Assembly (NCBI GenBank): GCA_030645915.1
Contig: JAUSNO010000010.1
Location: forward strand, 62,001 to 126,000
DNA length: 64,000 nucleotides
Source of the DNA: Undibacterium sp.
GTDB lineage: Bacteria; Pseudomonadota; Gammaproteobacteria; Burkholderiales; Burkholderiaceae_D
Direction of reading: 5' to 3'
Part shown: piece after piece, positions 1-10,835 of the stretch
Layout: each line of letters opens with the position of its first letter
How positions within the stretch are numbered: position 1 is the first letter of the stretch
Made by a program: the position numbers and the translations under genes
The notes under the pieces: generated by a model
What the model was told of the DNA's origin: nothing
What the model saw: the letters and a program-made list of their open reading frames with translations, nothing else
Databases searched by the model: none

Positions 1-1196
1 ATATAAGTACGGCGATGTCCGCGTATCTCAGCCTCATCACGCACACCGCCTAAAGCCATACGCACAAATTTACGATTTGTGGCACGAGCAATCGACTGTC
101 CGAGAGATGTCTTACCAACACCCGGAGGGCCCACGAAGCACAAAATTGGCGCTTTCAGCTTATCAACCCGCTGCTGTACGGCAAGATATTCCAGAATTCG
201 TTCTTTGACTTTATCGAGACCGTAATGATCATCCTCTAAAACTTTTTCAGCATGAGTCAGATCATTATTAACTTTGGATTTTTTCTTCCAAGGTAAATTA
301 ACAACGGTATCAATATAATTTCTGACTACGGTCGCTTCTGCCGACATGGGCGACATCATTTTGAGTTTTTTCAACTCATTCATCGCCTTGTCACGCGCTT
401 CTTTAGGCATTTTCGCCGCAACGATTTTTTTCTCGAGCTCGTCTATATCCGCACCTTCCTCGCCCTCGCCCAGCTCTTTCTGAATCGCCTTGACTTGCTC
501 ATTCAGATAATACTCGCGTTGAGATTTCTCCATTTGACGTTTGACGCGGCCACGGATACGCTTTTCGACTTGTAGAATATCCAGCTCACCCTCAAGCTGT
601 CCAAGCAAATGTTCAAGGCGTTTTGCAACACTGAATATTTCCAGAATCACTTGTTTCTGCTCCAGCTTCAGTGGTAAATGCGCTGCGATGGTGTCACCCA
701 AACGCCCCGCATCATCAATACCAGACAGCGATGCTAGAATTTCCGGAGGAATCTTCTTATTCAGTTTGACGTATTGATCAAATTGCTGAACGATCGCACG
801 GCGCATTGCCTCGACCTCTGAGTCGTCACCCTCATCAATTGCGACAGGCGTCAAATCGGCGGTGAAATGGGATTCAGTTTCAGTAATTTTATGAATACGT
901 GCGCGTTGTGCGCCCTCCACCAATACCTTTACGGTACCATCGGGCAATTTCAGCATTTGCAAAATATTGGCGATACAACCGATTTCGTATATATCATCGG
1001 CAGAAGGCTCATCCTTGGCTGCTGCTTTTTGTGCAGCAAGCATGATGCTCTTGCCCTGCTCCATCGCAGCTTCTAAAGCCTTAATAGATTTTGGGCGGCC
1101 GACAAATAGTGGAATCACCATGTGTGGAAACACTACGACATCGCGTAATGGTAACAAGGGCAATTCAGTTCGTTCTGTAATCATGGGAGTTGTCAT
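1..1196 (-). CDS. lon: ATP-dependent protease Lon, N-terminal part (cut by window edge)
   Basis: Lon is a cytoplasmic AAA+ serine protease that degrades misfolded and regulatory proteins. About 398 codons from the start are present; the rest, including the protease domain, lies beyond base 1. The start is ATG at 1194-1196, giving [20 protein letters not shown], the usual opening of the Lon substrate-binding domain. An AAGG ribosome binding site stands just upstream. The reverse strand near base 130 encodes the Walker A motif GPPGVGKTS at about residue 355, matching the family position. It follows clpX, separated by a terminator and a 212-bp gap that may carry its own promoter. A weak sigma-32-like CTTG...CCAAT pattern is there, but I would not rely on it. 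Confidence 0.96.
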   Translation of the reverse strand, partial: MTTPMITERTELPLLPLRDVVVFPHMVIPLFVGRPKSIKALEAAMEQGKSIMLAAQKAAAKDEPSADDIYEIGCIANILQMLKLPDGTVKVLVEGAQRARIHKITETESHFTADLTPVAIDEGDDSEVEAMRRAIVQQFDQYVKLNKKIPPEILASLSGIDDAGRLGDTIAAHLPLKLEQKQVILEIFSVAKRLEHLLGQLEGELDILQVEKRIRGRVKRQMEKSQREYYLNEQVKAIQKELGEGEEGADIDELEKKIVAAKMPKEARDKAMNELKKLKMMSPMSAEATVVRNYIDTVVNLPWKKKSKVNNDLTHAEKVLEDDHYGLDKVKERILEYLAVQQRVDKLKAPILCFVGPPGVGKTSLGQSIARATNRKFVRMALGGVRDEAEIRGHRRTY

Positions 1197-1273
1197 GGCG
1201 CACCTTTTTCAAAATTTCTAATGGGTAGATTGGCGCACTAGGCTGAAACACAAGCCCGTCATCCGAAAAAACA

Positions 1274-1313
1274 ATAAAAAAAAGCCACTCAGAGATAAGT
1301 CCGGGTAGCTTTC
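1274..1313 (-). terminator. Rho-independent terminator after clpX
   Basis: On the minus strand the stem AAGCTAC/GTGGCTT (7 bp, one G-U pair) encloses a 16-base loop and is followed directly by a run of eight T. It lies downstream of clpX and upstream of lon, so it should separate their transcripts at least in part. Confidence 0.7.
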
Positions 1314-1408
1314 CGATTGAAGCTAATATTTTATTGTTTGAGTAAATTGTACTGCGATTTCATTTTAGTCGCGAACAAAATAAATTTCAATCAATGGAAA
1401 AAATCAAA

Positions 1409-2680
1409 TCAAGACTTTGCACCCGAAACCTTTGGTTGCTCGTTGTAAATCAACAATGGCTTAGCTCCATTGGCAATAGTATTTTCATCAATAACCACTT
1501 TTGACACATTTTGCTCACTCGGAAGATCATACATAATATCGAGAAGTGCATGCTCAAGAATGGAGCGCAATCCGCGAGCACCTGTCTTGCGAGCAACTGC
1601 TTTTTTTGCGATGGCATGCAATGCAGCAGGTCTAATTTCAAGCTCGGTTCCTTCCATCTCCAACAATTTAGAGTACTGTTTTATTAGAGCATTTTTTGGT
1701 TCGACCAAAATCTGAATTAATGCATCCTCATCTAACTCATTGAGTGTCGCAATCACGGGTAAGCGGCCGACCAATTCCGGAATCAAACCAAACTTAATTA
1801 GATCCTGCGGCTCTGCATCTTGCATAATCTGGCTCGCCGTGCGTTCAGATTGGCTCTTGACACTTGCAGAAAATCCAATGCTACTACGTTCCGATCGCTC
1901 TGAAATAATCTTGGACAAACCATCAAATGCTCCACCACAAATGAACATAATGTTAGTCGTATCAATCTGAATGAAATCCTGATTTGGATGTTTGCGACCG
2001 CCTTGTGGAGGTACTGATGCCATCGTCCCCTCAATCAATTTGAGTAGAGCTTGCTGCACTCCTTCACCCGACACATCGCGGGTAATCGAGGGATTATCAG
2101 ATTTACGCGAAATCTTATCAATCTCATCGATATAAACGATACCCTTTTGAGCGCGCTCAACTTCGTAATTGCAATTTTGCAATAATTTTTGGATGATGTT
2201 TTCAACGTCTTCACCAACATATCCAGCTTCAGTTAATGTAGTCGCATCGGCAATCACAAATGGCACATTCAACATACGCGCTAAAGTTTGCGCGAGCAAG
2301 GTCTTACCAGAACCTGTCGGACCAACAAGCAAAATGTTGCTCTTGGAAAGCTCAACATCATCCTTCTTACCCAGATGCTTAAGGCGTTTGTAATGATTGT
2401 AAACAGCAACTGCCAAAATTCTTTTTGCTGTTTGCTGACCAATCACATACTGATCTAACAATCCCGTAATTTCTATGGGCGTAGGGAGTTCAGTTTTAGC
2501 ACTAGAAATTGTATCAAGACTACTAATTTCATCACGGATGATGTCATTACAAAGATCAATGCATTCATCACAAATGAACACAGATGGCCCAGCAATTAGC
2601 TTCTTAACCTCATGTTGGCTCTTGCCACAAAATGAGCAATAAAGCAGCTTTTCGCCAGTGGAAGATTTTTTATCGGGCAT
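1409..2680 (-). CDS. clpX: ClpXP protease ATP-binding subunit ClpX
   Basis: ClpX is the AAA+ unfoldase that recognises substrates and feeds them to the ClpP peptidase chamber in the cytoplasm. The 423-residue length is normal. The N-terminal zinc-binding domain has C15, C18, C37 and C40. Walker A, GPTGSGKT, is at 120-127 and Walker B, VYIDEIDK, at about 182-189. An LIGF/IGF-type ClpP-contact loop region (SSIGFSA) is near residue 268. Start [20 protein letters not shown] is standard. It lies downstream of clpP in the conserved tig-clpP-clpX-lon order, with a strong terminator between clpP and clpX. Confidence 0.98.
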   Translation of the reverse strand: MPDKKSSTGEKLLYCSFCGKSQHEVKKLIAGPSVFICDECIDLCNDIIRDEISSLDTISSAKTELPTPIEITGLLDQYVIGQQTAKRILAVAVYNHYKRLKHLGKKDDVELSKSNILLVGPTGSGKTLLAQTLARMLNVPFVIADATTLTEAGYVGEDVENIIQKLLQNCNYEVERAQKGIVYIDEIDKISRKSDNPSITRDVSGEGVQQALLKLIEGTMASVPPQGGRKHPNQDFIQIDTTNIMFICGGAFDGLSKIISERSERSSIGFSASVKSQSERTASQIMQDAEPQDLIKFGLIPELVGRLPVIATLNELDEDALIQILVEPKNALIKQYSKLLEMEGTELEIRPAALHAIAKKAVARKTGARGLRSILEHALLDIMYDLPSEQNVSKVVIDENTIANGAKPLLIYNEQPKVSGAKS

Positions 2681-2793
2681 AGTGCAAATAGTATTTAACG
2701 TAAATTGAGGGCAATATTACTTACAAATCATCTTTCAGCAGAATGAGATGCAAGCTTTAAACAGGATCACAAAGTGATTATAGAGCACAATAG

Positions 2794-2830
2794 AAAAAAC
2801 GCCCGCTGTAGTTAGGTGCGGGCGTTTTTA
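2794..2830 (-). terminator. Terminator between clpP and clpX (bidirectional stem)
   Basis: A 12-bp stem, AAAAACGCCCGC/GCGGGCGTTTTT, encloses an 11-base loop. T runs lie on both strands, and on the minus strand it falls after clpP. It would uncouple clpP from clpX transcription unless read through, and clpX may have its own promoter in the 113 bp between this element and its start codon. Confidence 0.85.
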
Positions 2831-2842
2831 TTTTTCAAAAAA

Positions 2843-3469
2843 TCAGGAGCGATGCGTCAAAACTTTATCTACTAAACCATATTCTGCAGCGATATCAGCA
2901 GACATGAAATTATCACGTTCAGTATCTTTAGCAATTTGTTCAATTGTCTGACCAGTCTTTTCTGCCAAAATTCCATTCAGTCGTTCGCGCAAATACAATA
3001 TCTCGCGTGCTTGAATTTCAATATCGGTAGCTTGCCCTTGAGCACCGCCTGAAGGCTGATGAATCATGATACGGGAGTTAGGTAACGAAAACCGCTTACC
3101 TTTAGCACCAGCCGCCAATAAAAAAGCACCCATGGACGCGGCCATTCCTGTACACAGCGTCGATACGTCAGGTTTAATAAACTGCATGGTATCGTAGATC
3201 GCCATACCAGCTGAAACCGAACCTCCAGGAGAGTTAATGTACAGTGAGATATCCTTCTCAGGATTCTCACTTTCCAAAAACAACATCTGCGCAACAATCA
3301 CGTTAGCCGCCTGATCATTGACCGGACCAACCAGGAAAATCACCCGCTCTTTAAGCAACCGAGAATAGATATCGTAAGCTCTTTCGCCACGACCACTTTG
3401 CTCAATCACCATCGGCACCATGCCAAGCATGTTGGTTTCCAGCGCAGAATTACGAACAATACCTGTCAT
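2843..3469 (-). CDS. clpP: ATP-dependent Clp protease proteolytic subunit ClpP
   Basis: ClpP is the tetradecameric serine peptidase that degrades proteins unfolded by ClpX or ClpA. The protein has 208 residues, as expected. The catalytic triad is visible: S112 in [10 protein letters not shown]137 in IMIHQPSGG and D186 in ERDNFMS. The start [30 protein letters not shown] is typical for betaproteobacteria. The gene lies only 15 bp after tig on the same strand, so the two are probably co-transcribed. Confidence 0.98.
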   Translation of the reverse strand: MTGIVRNSALETNMLGMVPMVIEQSGRGERAYDIYSRLLKERVIFLVGPVNDQAANVIVAQMLFLESENPEKDISLYINSPGGSVSAGMAIYDTMQFIKPDVSTLCTGMAASMGAFLLAAGAKGKRFSLPNSRIMIHQPSGGAQGQATDIEIQAREILYLRERLNGILAEKTGQTIEQIAKDTERDNFMSADIAAEYGLVDKVLTHRS

Positions 3470-3484
3470 GTGTTTTCCTAATGA

Positions 3485-4834
3485 TTATGCTTGTTGATTG
3501 CTGCCCATCAACTCATCGAAAGGCAGAATTTTTTCTGTCACTTTTGATTTACCCAATACATAAGTGACGACGTTTTCTTCCAATACAAGTGCTTCAACTT
3601 CAGCCAAGCGATTGCGATCACTAAAATAGTATTTAACAACTTGCTGCGGGTCTTCGTAGCTCTGAGCAAAGTCTTCAACTTGCGCTTTAATTTGCTCGAT
3701 AGTTGCTTGCAACTTATTCGCTTTAACAAGTTCTGCCAAAATCAAACCAAGACGAACGCGACGTTCTGCCTGTGCATTGAACAATTCAATCGGGAAAGGC
3801 ACGTCTTTTACATTCATGCCACGTTGCGCCATATCCTGACGTGTCATTTCAGCCAGTCGTTCCGCATCCTGAGCAACCAAAGCCTGAGGAACATCAAATT
3901 CAATGGCCTTTACCAACGCATCCATTACGCTGTCTTTAGTTTTCGCTTTAACGCGTCCCTTGACTTCACGCTCCAAATTATCTTTGATGTCGTTACGCAT
4001 TTTAACCAGATCGCCGTCTTCTACACCGAGCATCTTGGCAAATTCAGCATCAACTTCTGGCAAATGCGCCCATTCCAAATTTTTTAACGTGATGGTGAAT
4101 TCTGCAGTTTTACCCGCTACATCTTTACCATGATAATCGTCAGGAAAAGACAAAGGGAAAGTCTTGCTTTCGCCAACTTTCATGCCGATTGTTGCAGCTT
4201 CAAACTCAGGCAGCATGCGTCCTTCGCCGAGAACAAAAGAAAAGTCATCCGCTTTACCGCCTGGAAATTCGACACCGTCAATCTTGCCAACGAAATCCAA
4301 GGTAGCACGGTCATTGAGCTGAGCCGATTGATCAGCACCGCCGTCACCATGAACGCCCTGCTCGCCTTTTACATGGTAATGAACACGTTGCTTGCGAAGA
4401 ATATCGATAGTCTTATCGATTTCGGCATCAGTGACATCGGTTTTTACCTGATCAACTTCTGCTAAAGACAGGTCACCGACGACGAAATCAGGATAGACTT
4501 CAAAAGTGGCGTTAAAAGCCAAACTGCCTTCAACTACATCATCACCAGATTTTGGTTCAATCTTAGGATAACCGGCAACACGCAGATTATTATCATTCGC
4601 GGCAGTGCTAAATGCTTGACCTACTTTATCGTTCAGCACTTCGTTTTCAACTTGATAGCCATATTGCGCAGCGACCATCTTCATTGGCACTTTACCTGGA
4701 CGGAAGCCGGGTGCTTTTGCTGTGCGAGCGCGCACTTTTAAACGTTTCTCAACTTCGGATTGCATCTCTGCTATCGGGAAGGAGATCGTGATACGGCGCT
4801 CTAATTTATCTAAAGTTTCGACTGCAGTTGCCAT
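3485..4834 (-). CDS. tig: Trigger factor (ribosome-associated chaperone)
   Basis: Trigger factor binds the ribosome exit tunnel and shields nascent chains; it also has a peptidyl-prolyl isomerase domain. The 449-residue product begins [20 protein letters not shown], with the ribosome-binding signature [12 protein letters not shown] in the N-terminal domain. The FKBP-like domain covers roughly residues 150-245 ([10 protein letters not shown]...), followed by the helical substrate-binding C-terminus. The frame is open further upstream, but that extension would translate through tRNA-Leu, so ATG at 4834 is the right start. It heads the tig-clpP group. Confidence 0.97.
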   Translation of the reverse strand: MATAVETLDKLERRITISFPIAEMQSEVEKRLKVRARTAKAPGFRPGKVPMKMVAAQYGYQVENEVLNDKVGQAFSTAANDNNLRVAGYPKIEPKSGDDVVEGSLAFNATFEVYPDFVVGDLSLAEVDQVKTDVTDAEIDKTIDILRKQRVHYHVKGEQGVHGDGGADQSAQLNDRATLDFVGKIDGVEFPGGKADDFSFVLGEGRMLPEFEAATIGMKVGESKTFPLSFPDDYHGKDVAGKTAEFTITLKNLEWAHLPEVDAEFAKMLGVEDGDLVKMRNDIKDNLEREVKGRVKAKTKDSVMDALVKAIEFDVPQALVAQDAERLAEMTRQDMAQRGMNVKDVPFPIELFNAQAERRVRLGLILAELVKANKLQATIEQIKAQVEDFAQSYEDPQQVVKYYFSDRNRLAEVEALVLEENVVTYVLGKSKVTEKILPFDELMGSNQQA

Positions 4835-4861
4835 GAAAATGTCCAAATATAAAAAATTCTG

Positions 4862-4949
<88 letters not shown>

Positions 4950-4983
4950 GGATGAAAATACGTTCTAACATCAAACCAGCACA

Positions 4984-5018
4984 AAAGCAAAAGGCGACCC
5001 CAAATTCAAGTGTCGCCC
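4984..5018 (-). terminator. Probable terminator after the RND pump operon
   Basis: On the minus strand the stem GGCGAC/GTCGCC with a 13-base loop is followed by TTTTGCTTTTG. It lies between the end of the RND transporter gene (5158) and tRNA-Leu, so it should stop efflux-operon transcription before the tRNA. Confidence 0.55.
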
Positions 5019-5157
5019 GTTACTACTACGTGTGGCATTTCAACTTCAGTCGCGTATTCTACTGGATTTTAATGCAGTTGGTGTCGTTTTTTTCGTATTG
5101 CTTTACCAATAGGACTTGCTTGCTCCATCTCGGTTTGAAATGGGCAAGAAATCTACT

Positions 5158-8100
5158 TTATATCGGCTTTTTCACCCTAAACCAAGCTGCATATAAGGCT
5201 GGTAGAAACAACAAAGTCAAGGCAGTGGCAATAATTAATCCACCCATGATCGCGACCGCCATGGGGCCCCAAAATACCGATCTTGATAACGGGATCATCG
5301 CCAACACCGCTGCCGCAGCGGTCAAAATGATAGGGCGAAAACGTCTGACCGCGGCCTCTACAATCGCCTCCCAAGCAGGAACACCGGCCTCTCTATCCTG
5401 TTCAATTTGATCAATCAAAATAACAGAGTTTCGAATAATCATGCCGAACAAGGCAATCACGCCCAACTGTGCAACGAAACCGAACGGTCTTTGCAATAAC
5501 AGCAATGCCATTGCCGCTCCCGCTATGCCCAAAGGACCGGTCAGGAAGACCAATAAAGATCGCGAAAAGCTATGCAGTTGCAACATGAGTAAAGTGAAAA
5601 TAATAAAAATCACTAGAGGTACGTTTGCAGCAATAGATGCCTGCGCTTTTCCGCTATCGGCGGCTGCACCTGCCAACTCGATCTTGTAGCCCGGCAAAAG
5701 ACTGGCACGTATCTCATCGAGTTGAGGAGAAATCTGCGACGAAACAGTCGGCCCCTGAATGCCATCGGCCACATCAGATTGCACCGTAACAGCCCATTCA
5801 CGCCCTTCCCGCCAGACCACACCTGGCTCCCACACCATGGAAATATGCGCCAACTGTGAAAGCGGAACCGATTTGCCGCTCGCGGTCGGAATGTTTGCAC
5901 CGCCCAAGGCATTTATGGTGGAACGCTCGTCAACCGGTTGGCGCACAACGATATCGATCAATTTATTGGCATCTCTAAATTGACCGACTGTCGTGCCGGT
6001 CAAAATAGTATTGGCGGCTCGCATCACATTTTGCGAAGTCACACCCAGAGCGCGCAACTTATCCTGATCCATATCGATACGAACGACCTTGACAGACTCA
6101 TTCCAGTTGTCATTGACCCCGACAGTATTGGGATTCGCGCGCATCACATTCTTGACCCGGTCTGCGATTTCACGAACTTTACCCACTTCCTGCCCCGTCA
6201 CTCTAAATTGCACTGGATAAGGTACTGGCGGTCCATTTGGCAACAATTTCACGCGACCGCGTACTTCAGGAAAATCCGTCTTGAATATCTGTATTATTTT
6301 CAAACGCAATGCGGCACGCGCTTTCAAATTTTTTGGCAAGACAACAATTTGCGCGACATTCGTTTGCGGAAAAATCTGATCCAGCGGCAAGTAAAAACGT
6401 GGACTTCCGGTGCCAACATAACTGGTGACGCTCTCAACATCCTCTTGCTTCTGGATAAACGCTTCAAATTTCTTAGCCTGTGCCTCAGTCGCAGCAAACG
6501 CAGAACCCTCTGGCAACCATAATTCGACCATCAGCTCTGTCCGACTCGAATCGGGGAAGAACTGTTGCTCAATAAACTTAAAGCCATACACACCAAGGCC
6601 AAATACCGACAAAGTTATGATGATGGTCGTTTTTCTCCATTCGACACACCAGTTAACCAAGGAACGGAAACGACTGTAAAACGGCGTATCAAATAATTCG
6701 TGATGCCCGTCAGCAGAGGACGATGGCTTCACTTTTAACAAGAGATATCCCAGGTAAGGCGTAAATAGCACCGCGACCAACCAGGAGATGATCAATGCCA
6801 GTGCGTTCACTGAAAACATTGAAAAGGTATATTCGCCCGCGGCAGACTTCGCCAGACCAATCGGCAGGAAACCCGCTGCAGTAATCAGGGTACCAGTCAA
6901 CATCGGCATTGCCGTTGACGTATAGGCAAAGGTCGCTGCGTCAAATCGTGAGAAGCCCTCTTCCATCTTGCGTACCATCATTTCAACCGCAATGATGGCA
7001 TCATCAACCAGCAAACCCAGAGCGATGATCAATGCGCCGAGCGAAATTTTATGCAAATCGATATCCAGCATCCGCATAAACAAAAAAGTCACCGCCAACA
7101 CCAAAGGTATGGTCAGACCGACCACCAGTCCTGGCCTGAAATCAAGACGAAATGGTTTCGTATGCAAACCAAGCGCCAGAAAACTGACCGCCAGCACAAT
7201 GATGACCGCCTCAATCAAGGTATTGACAAATTCACCGACCGAAGAAGCCACCATTTTGGGCTGATCGGAAACCCGCTCAATCTGTATCCCGACCGGCAAC
7301 TTGCTCTTGAGGGAACTCATCTCAACCTCAAGATGTTTCCCCAGGTCGATAATATTGCCCCCCTTCTCCATGGAGATGCCCAAGCCGATCACTTCCTTAC
7401 CATTGAAGCGCATCTTGTCTTGCGGCGGATTTTTATATTCGCGTTTGATGGTCGCAAAATCTCCCAGACGGAAAGTCGTGCCATTGGCACGCAACTGCAG
7501 ATTTTCCAAATCTTTGACGCTCATTAAAGCGCCTGAAATTCGCACTTGCAAGTTATCGCTGGAAGTCGTCAGGACGCCTGTCGCTTCAATCGTGTTTTGC
7601 GAGTTGATTTGCCCTACGATGACATCGAAAGGAACACCCAATTGCGAGAATTTTTTTTGCGAAAATTCAATATTGATTTTTTCATCCTGCACACCGAACA
7701 ATTCAACCTTGGAGACAGCTGGAATATGCAAGAATTGTTGACGGACAAAATCCGCATATTCTTTCACTTGTTCATAGGTAAAACCGTCACCAGAGAGTGC
7801 AAATATGGAGCCGTAGGTATCACCAAATTCATCATTAAAAAATGGACCCATTACACCAGCAGGCAGCGTTCCCTTAATATCTCCAATTTTTTTGCGCACC
7901 TGATACCAGGACTGCGTGGTTTCTTTAGGTGGAGTCGATTCGCGCAATTGAAGGATGATTAAAGTTTCACCCGGCTTGGAATAACTGCGGATTTTGTCGA
8001 TATACGGCACTTCTTGCAATTTCTTTTCTAACTTATCGGTGACTTGATCAGCCATTTGCAGCGCTGTCGCTCCTGGCCATACTGCACGCACCACCATCGC

Positions 8101-8250
8101 CCGGAAAGTAAATGGCGGATCTTCATCCTGACCGAGTCGCGCATAACTAAAAATACCGCCCAACAATAAGGCGACAATCAGGTAGCGCGTAAGCGGAATA
8201 TGCTCTAACGCCCATCGCGAAAGATTAAAACCTCGGGACGAGTCGCTCAT
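5158..8250 (-). CDS. RND family efflux transporter, inner-membrane pump
   Basis: This is a proton-driven inner-membrane pump of the resistance-nodulation-division superfamily (AcrB/HAE-type fold) that exports compounds through a periplasmic adaptor and an outer-membrane channel. The 1030-residue length is typical. The first membrane helix is at about residues 20-38, with a cluster of helices at about 345-560 and another near the C-terminus. The proton-relay pair D416-D417 is seen in GLLVDDAIIAVEMM, as in hydrophobic-compound pumps rather than heavy-metal ones. The gene overlaps the upstream adaptor gene by 4 bp (ATGA), implying translational coupling. No outer-membrane channel gene is in the window. 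Substrate cannot be told from sequence. Confidence 0.93.
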   Translation of the reverse strand: MSDSSRGFNLSRWALEHIPLTRYLIVALLLGGIFSYARLGQDEDPPFTFRAMVVRAVWPGATALQMADQVTDKLEKKLQEVPYIDKIRSYSKPGETLIILQLRESTPPKETTQSWYQVRKKIGDIKGTLPAGVMGPFFNDEFGDTYGSIFALSGDGFTYEQVKEYADFVRQQFLHIPAVSKVELFGVQDEKINIEFSQKKFSQLGVPFDVIVGQINSQNTIEATGVLTTSSDNLQVRISGALMSVKDLENLQLRANGTTFRLGDFATIKREYKNPPQDKMRFNGKEVIGLGISMEKGGNIIDLGKHLEVEMSSLKSKLPVGIQIERVSDQPKMVASSVGEFVNTLIEAVIIVLAVSFLALGLHTKPFRLDFRPGLVVGLTIPLVLAVTFLFMRMLDIDLHKISLGALIIALGLLVDDAIIAVEMMVRKMEEGFSRFDAATFAYTSTAMPMLTGTLITAAGFLPIGLAKSAAGEYTFSMFSVNALALIISWLVAVLFTPYLGYLLLKVKPSSSADGHHELFDTPFYSRFRSLVNWCVEWRKTTIIITLSVFGLGVYGFKFIEQQFFPDSSRTELMVELWLPEGSAFAATEAQAKKFEAFIQKQEDVESVTSYVGTGSPRFYLPLDQIFPQTNVAQIVVLPKNLKARAALRLKIIQIFKTDFPEVRGRVKLLPNGPPVPYPVQFRVTGQEVGKVREIADRVKNVMRANPNTVGVNDNWNESVKVVRIDMDQDKLRALGVTSQNVMRAANTILTGTTVGQFRDANKLIDIVVRQPVDERSTINALGGANIPTASGKSVPLSQLAHISMVWEPGVVWREGREWAVTVQSDVADGIQGPTVSSQISPQLDEIRASLLPGYKIELAGAAADSGKAQASIAANVPLVIFIIFTLLMLQLHSFSRSLLVFLTGPLGIAGAAMALLLLQRPFGFVAQLGVIALFGMIIRNSVILIDQIEQDREAGVPAWEAIVEAAVRRFRPIILTAAAAVLAMIPLSRSVFWGPMAVAIMGGLIIATALTLLFLPALYAAWFRVKKPI

Positions 8251-9440
8251 TTGGCGGCTCCCGCATCAGCACTTTTATTAGCCTCTGGATTTGTCTTCTG
8301 GCTAATAACAGGTTCCACACCCAAGATGGTGACTTTCTGGCCTGGCTTGAGCAAATTAACTCCCGCTGTCACGATAGTCTGGCCGACCGACACACCTGAA
8401 GACACCAACACATCCTGACCGCTAGACCCCGCCAATTGCACTGGCACTAATTTAACGACGCCACCATCAACGATCCAGACTGAAGTCACATTTTTGTCCT
8501 GAAACAAAGCGGTCATTGGCAATTTAATCATCGCAGTGGGATTTTTTGCTACGAAAGAAACCACTGCGGTCATGCCGAGCTGGATATTTTTGCTTGAATC
8601 CGGGAGTGCCAGCTTGGCGGCATAAGTACGGGTAACAGGATCTGCAATCGGTGACAATTCGCGCAGTCGCGCGGAAATAAGCTCGGAAGGATTCACCCAC
8701 AAGCGAACCCGAATATCTTTAATCAGCCTGATGGTATTGACTTTGTCTTCGGGGATACCAATGACCACATCCATTTCTCCAGATTGCGCCACGCGCATTA
8801 CCGGTGTACCTGCCGCAACCACCTGCCCCGCTTCCGCCTCGATTGCGGTTACTACCCCATCCACATCGGAAATCAGGGTCGTGTATGTGGTTTGGTTTGA
8901 TTGATTCTTAAATGCTGCCAGCGCTTGTTCATAGCTAGATTGTGCTGCTTTATAGGCTGTTTCTTTTCCATCCAGCACTGCTGCAGCGACAAAGTTTTTA
9001 TCACGCAACTCTTGGTATCGCTTGAATTCAGCTTTCGTCAAGTCACGACTACTTTCAGCTGCACTTAAGCCGGCTTTAGCCTGCGCCTGAGCCAAAGCCA
9101 CGTCCTGAGGATCGAGCTGCATCAGCACCTGGCCACGTTTCACCTGCGTGCCGACGTCTACCTTGCGCGCAATGATTTTTCCACCGACACGAAAACCTAA
9201 TTTGGATTCAACGCGCGGCCGCACTTCTCCAGAAAACTCAGCAACAATATCTGCATTATCCGCCACGACTTTAATTGCTCGTACCGGCCGGATGTCTTCT
9301 GTTTTTTCGACATTTTTTGAGCATGCGGCAAGCATGAGCAGTCCTGCCATAGCAATGAGTGACAAGTGTGCGCTCCCGCTTCGATGCTGCCCGGATGAGC
9401 GTGAAATCTTGGGAAGAATGACCTTTAATGATGTAGGCAC
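8247..9440 (-). CDS. RND efflux periplasmic adaptor (membrane fusion lipoprotein)
   Basis: The 397-residue protein is a membrane fusion protein that links the inner-membrane pump to an outer-membrane channel. A signal region ends in a lipobox (LMLAAC) with C40, so it is likely a lipoprotein. The biotinyl-lipoyl-like half-motifs ESKLGFRVGGKIIARKVDVGTQ (about 78-100) and DVDGVVTAIEAEAGQVV bracket a coiled-coil hairpin rich in A, K and Q (about 115-180). Beta-barrel and membrane-proximal domains follow. The start at 9440 gives a longer N-terminus than the signal core needs, so a later start is possible. It forms an operon with the pump gene downstream. Confidence 0.92.
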   Translation of the reverse strand: MPTSLKVILPKISRSSGQHRSGSAHLSLIAMAGLLMLAACSKNVEKTEDIRPVRAIKVVADNADIVAEFSGEVRPRVESKLGFRVGGKIIARKVDVGTQVKRGQVLMQLDPQDVALAQAQAKAGLSAAESSRDLTKAEFKRYQELRDKNFVAAAVLDGKETAYKAAQSSYEQALAAFKNQSNQTTYTTLISDVDGVVTAIEAEAGQVVAAGTPVMRVAQSGEMDVVIGIPEDKVNTIRLIKDIRVRLWVNPSELISARLRELSPIADPVTRTYAAKLALPDSSKNIQLGMTAVVSFVAKNPTAMIKLPMTALFQDKNVTSVWIVDGGVVKLVPVQLAGSSGQDVLVSSGVSVGQTIVTAGVNLLKPGQKVTILGVEPVISQKTNPEANKSADAGAAK

Positions 9441-9684
9441 GAGAGTTTTCCTTTACTATTCCGGCACAAGGGTAAGTCGCAACATTGTCGTCATTCTATA
9501 CGCAGTGCGAAACTTAATATCTTCCTAAAACCGAACCTGTTCGTTGATTAAATGGGATGAAATTACCAGTTACTTGTTGATTTTCTGCCAAAAAATCAAA
9601 TTACTGACTCATCGGTTAGTAATTATAATGGGGCTTCTTTTTTTTGCCAATGACTTTCGAGTCATTAATTTTTCTATTCGAAAC

Positions 9685-10494
9685 ATGTCAGTTGATCATT
9701 ACGAAAATTTCCCGGTAGCATCGATCCTCCTGCCCGCTCGGCTCAAGCCTGCGGTAACGGCTATCTACGCGTTCGCCAGGACCGCTGACGATATTGCAGA
9801 TGAAGGAAACGCCAGCTCTGAACAGCGCTTTTCAGCACTAGACCAATATGACGATGAACTCATTAACATTCAAAAAAATATTCCCAGCCAACACCATTTA
9901 TTTCAAACCCTGGCATCGATCATCAGCGAGCATCAGCTCCCCCTTCCCGCTTTCCATCATCTGATTTCTGCCTTTAAGCAGGACGTCGTGACGAAACGCT
10001 ATCAAAATTATGCTGATTTACTCAATTATTGCGGGCGCTCTGCCAATCCGGTGGGGACCTTGATGCTTCACCTCTATCAGGCAGCGACACCTCAAAACAT
10101 CAAGGATTCTGATGCGATTTGTTCAGCGCTCCAGCTCACCAATTTCTGGCAAGACATTGCCATCGACTGGCATAAGCAGCGTGTTTATATACCGCAGAAA
10201 GATTTGCTTCATTTCAATATTGGCGAAGAACAAATTGATGCCGGGAATGTCGATGCGAATTGGACAGAGATGATGCGCTTTCAAACGCAAAGGACACGCG
10301 ACTTAATGCTCAGTGGTAGCCAACTTTGCAATCGGTTGCCCGGCAGAATTGGTTGGGAACTTCGGCTGGTGGTACAAGGCGGTCTGCGCATATTAGAACG
10401 TCTGGACAAGGTTGACGGTGACATTTTTCAACAACGGCCACAATTAGGAAAACCAGATTGGATCATCGTGCTATGGCGCGCTTTATGGATGTAG
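9685..10494 (+). CDS. hpnC: Squalene synthase-type enzyme HpnC
   Basis: HpnC is a trans-isoprenyl synthase family enzyme. In the bacterial HpnCDE route it converts presqualene diphosphate (made by HpnD) to hydroxysqualene, the step before HpnE. Two aspartate-rich motifs bind magnesium-diphosphate: D35-D36-x2-D39 in ARTADDIADE, and NFWQD (153-157) with D161. The ATG at 9685 (MSVDHYENFPVAS) matches the family start; upstream in-frame TTG codons only add low-quality sequence. The product has 269 residues. Unusually it is separated by about 2.6 kb from hpnD and hpnE, with which it is normally contiguous. Confidence 0.9.
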   Translation: MSVDHYENFPVASILLPARLKPAVTAIYAFARTADDIADEGNASSEQRFSALDQYDDELINIQKNIPSQHHLFQTLASIISEHQLPLPAFHHLISAFKQDVVTKRYQNYADLLNYCGRSANPVGTLMLHLYQAATPQNIKDSDAICSALQLTNFWQDIAIDWHKQRVYIPQKDLLHFNIGEEQIDAGNVDANWTEMMRFQTQRTRDLMLSGSQLCNRLPGRIGWELRLVVQGGLRILERLDKVDGDIFQQRPQLGKPDWIIVLWRALWM

Positions 10495-10835
10495 CATCCT
10501 TTGATCTTGTGTGATCACAAACACTTTCATCGTAGCATCTCTTGTGACACATTGAAATCAAAAAAACGAGCACCGCCACCACGCACAGTACATGCGCCTT
10601 TGCGGGCAATCACGTCGGCAACCCGCATGGATGCTGCGTGATAGCGGTGCCACTATTTAAAAAAACTTTATGTTTTCAATGTAGATGCATTCACGTCCAT
10701 CAGATTTCGCCACATCGCCCTTACCAAACAAAGCAACACGCCCACCATCAAGACATTACAAATTTCTATTGTATTAATGCGGTAAAGCGCCTTACCATTC
10801 GGCCTAGAGATTTATGTTTTTTAAAAGTACAAAAT
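10495..10835. other. Gap without a convincing gene, holding palindromic element copy A
   Basis: The 341 bp between hpnC and the small lipoprotein gene contain a weak TTGTG/CACAA hairpin just after hpnC and one copy of the interspersed palindromic element (10570-10650). An open frame begins inside the repeat and runs into the lipoprotein gene, but its upstream part looks like random coding. Confidence 0.7.
10570..10650. repeat. Interspersed palindromic element, copy A
   Basis: An 81-bp imperfect inverted repeat. The outer arms are GCACCGC (10570-10576) and GCGGTGC (10644-10650); inside them are CACGCA...CATGCG and CGCATGG...TGCGTG. A shorter inner stem, TGC/GCA, closes the variable centre. 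The same arm sequences recur at 15379-15450, 20347-20420 and 54897-54944, always between genes. Confidence 0.8.

Noticed and set aside
1197-1273. Heat-shock sigma-32 promoter for lon
   Set aside because: Only a partial CTTG...CCAAT match with uncertain spacing; too weak to annotate.
5938-6522. 194-codon open frame antisense to the RND pump gene
   Set aside because: Shadow of the real coding strand; the product has no recognisable domain.
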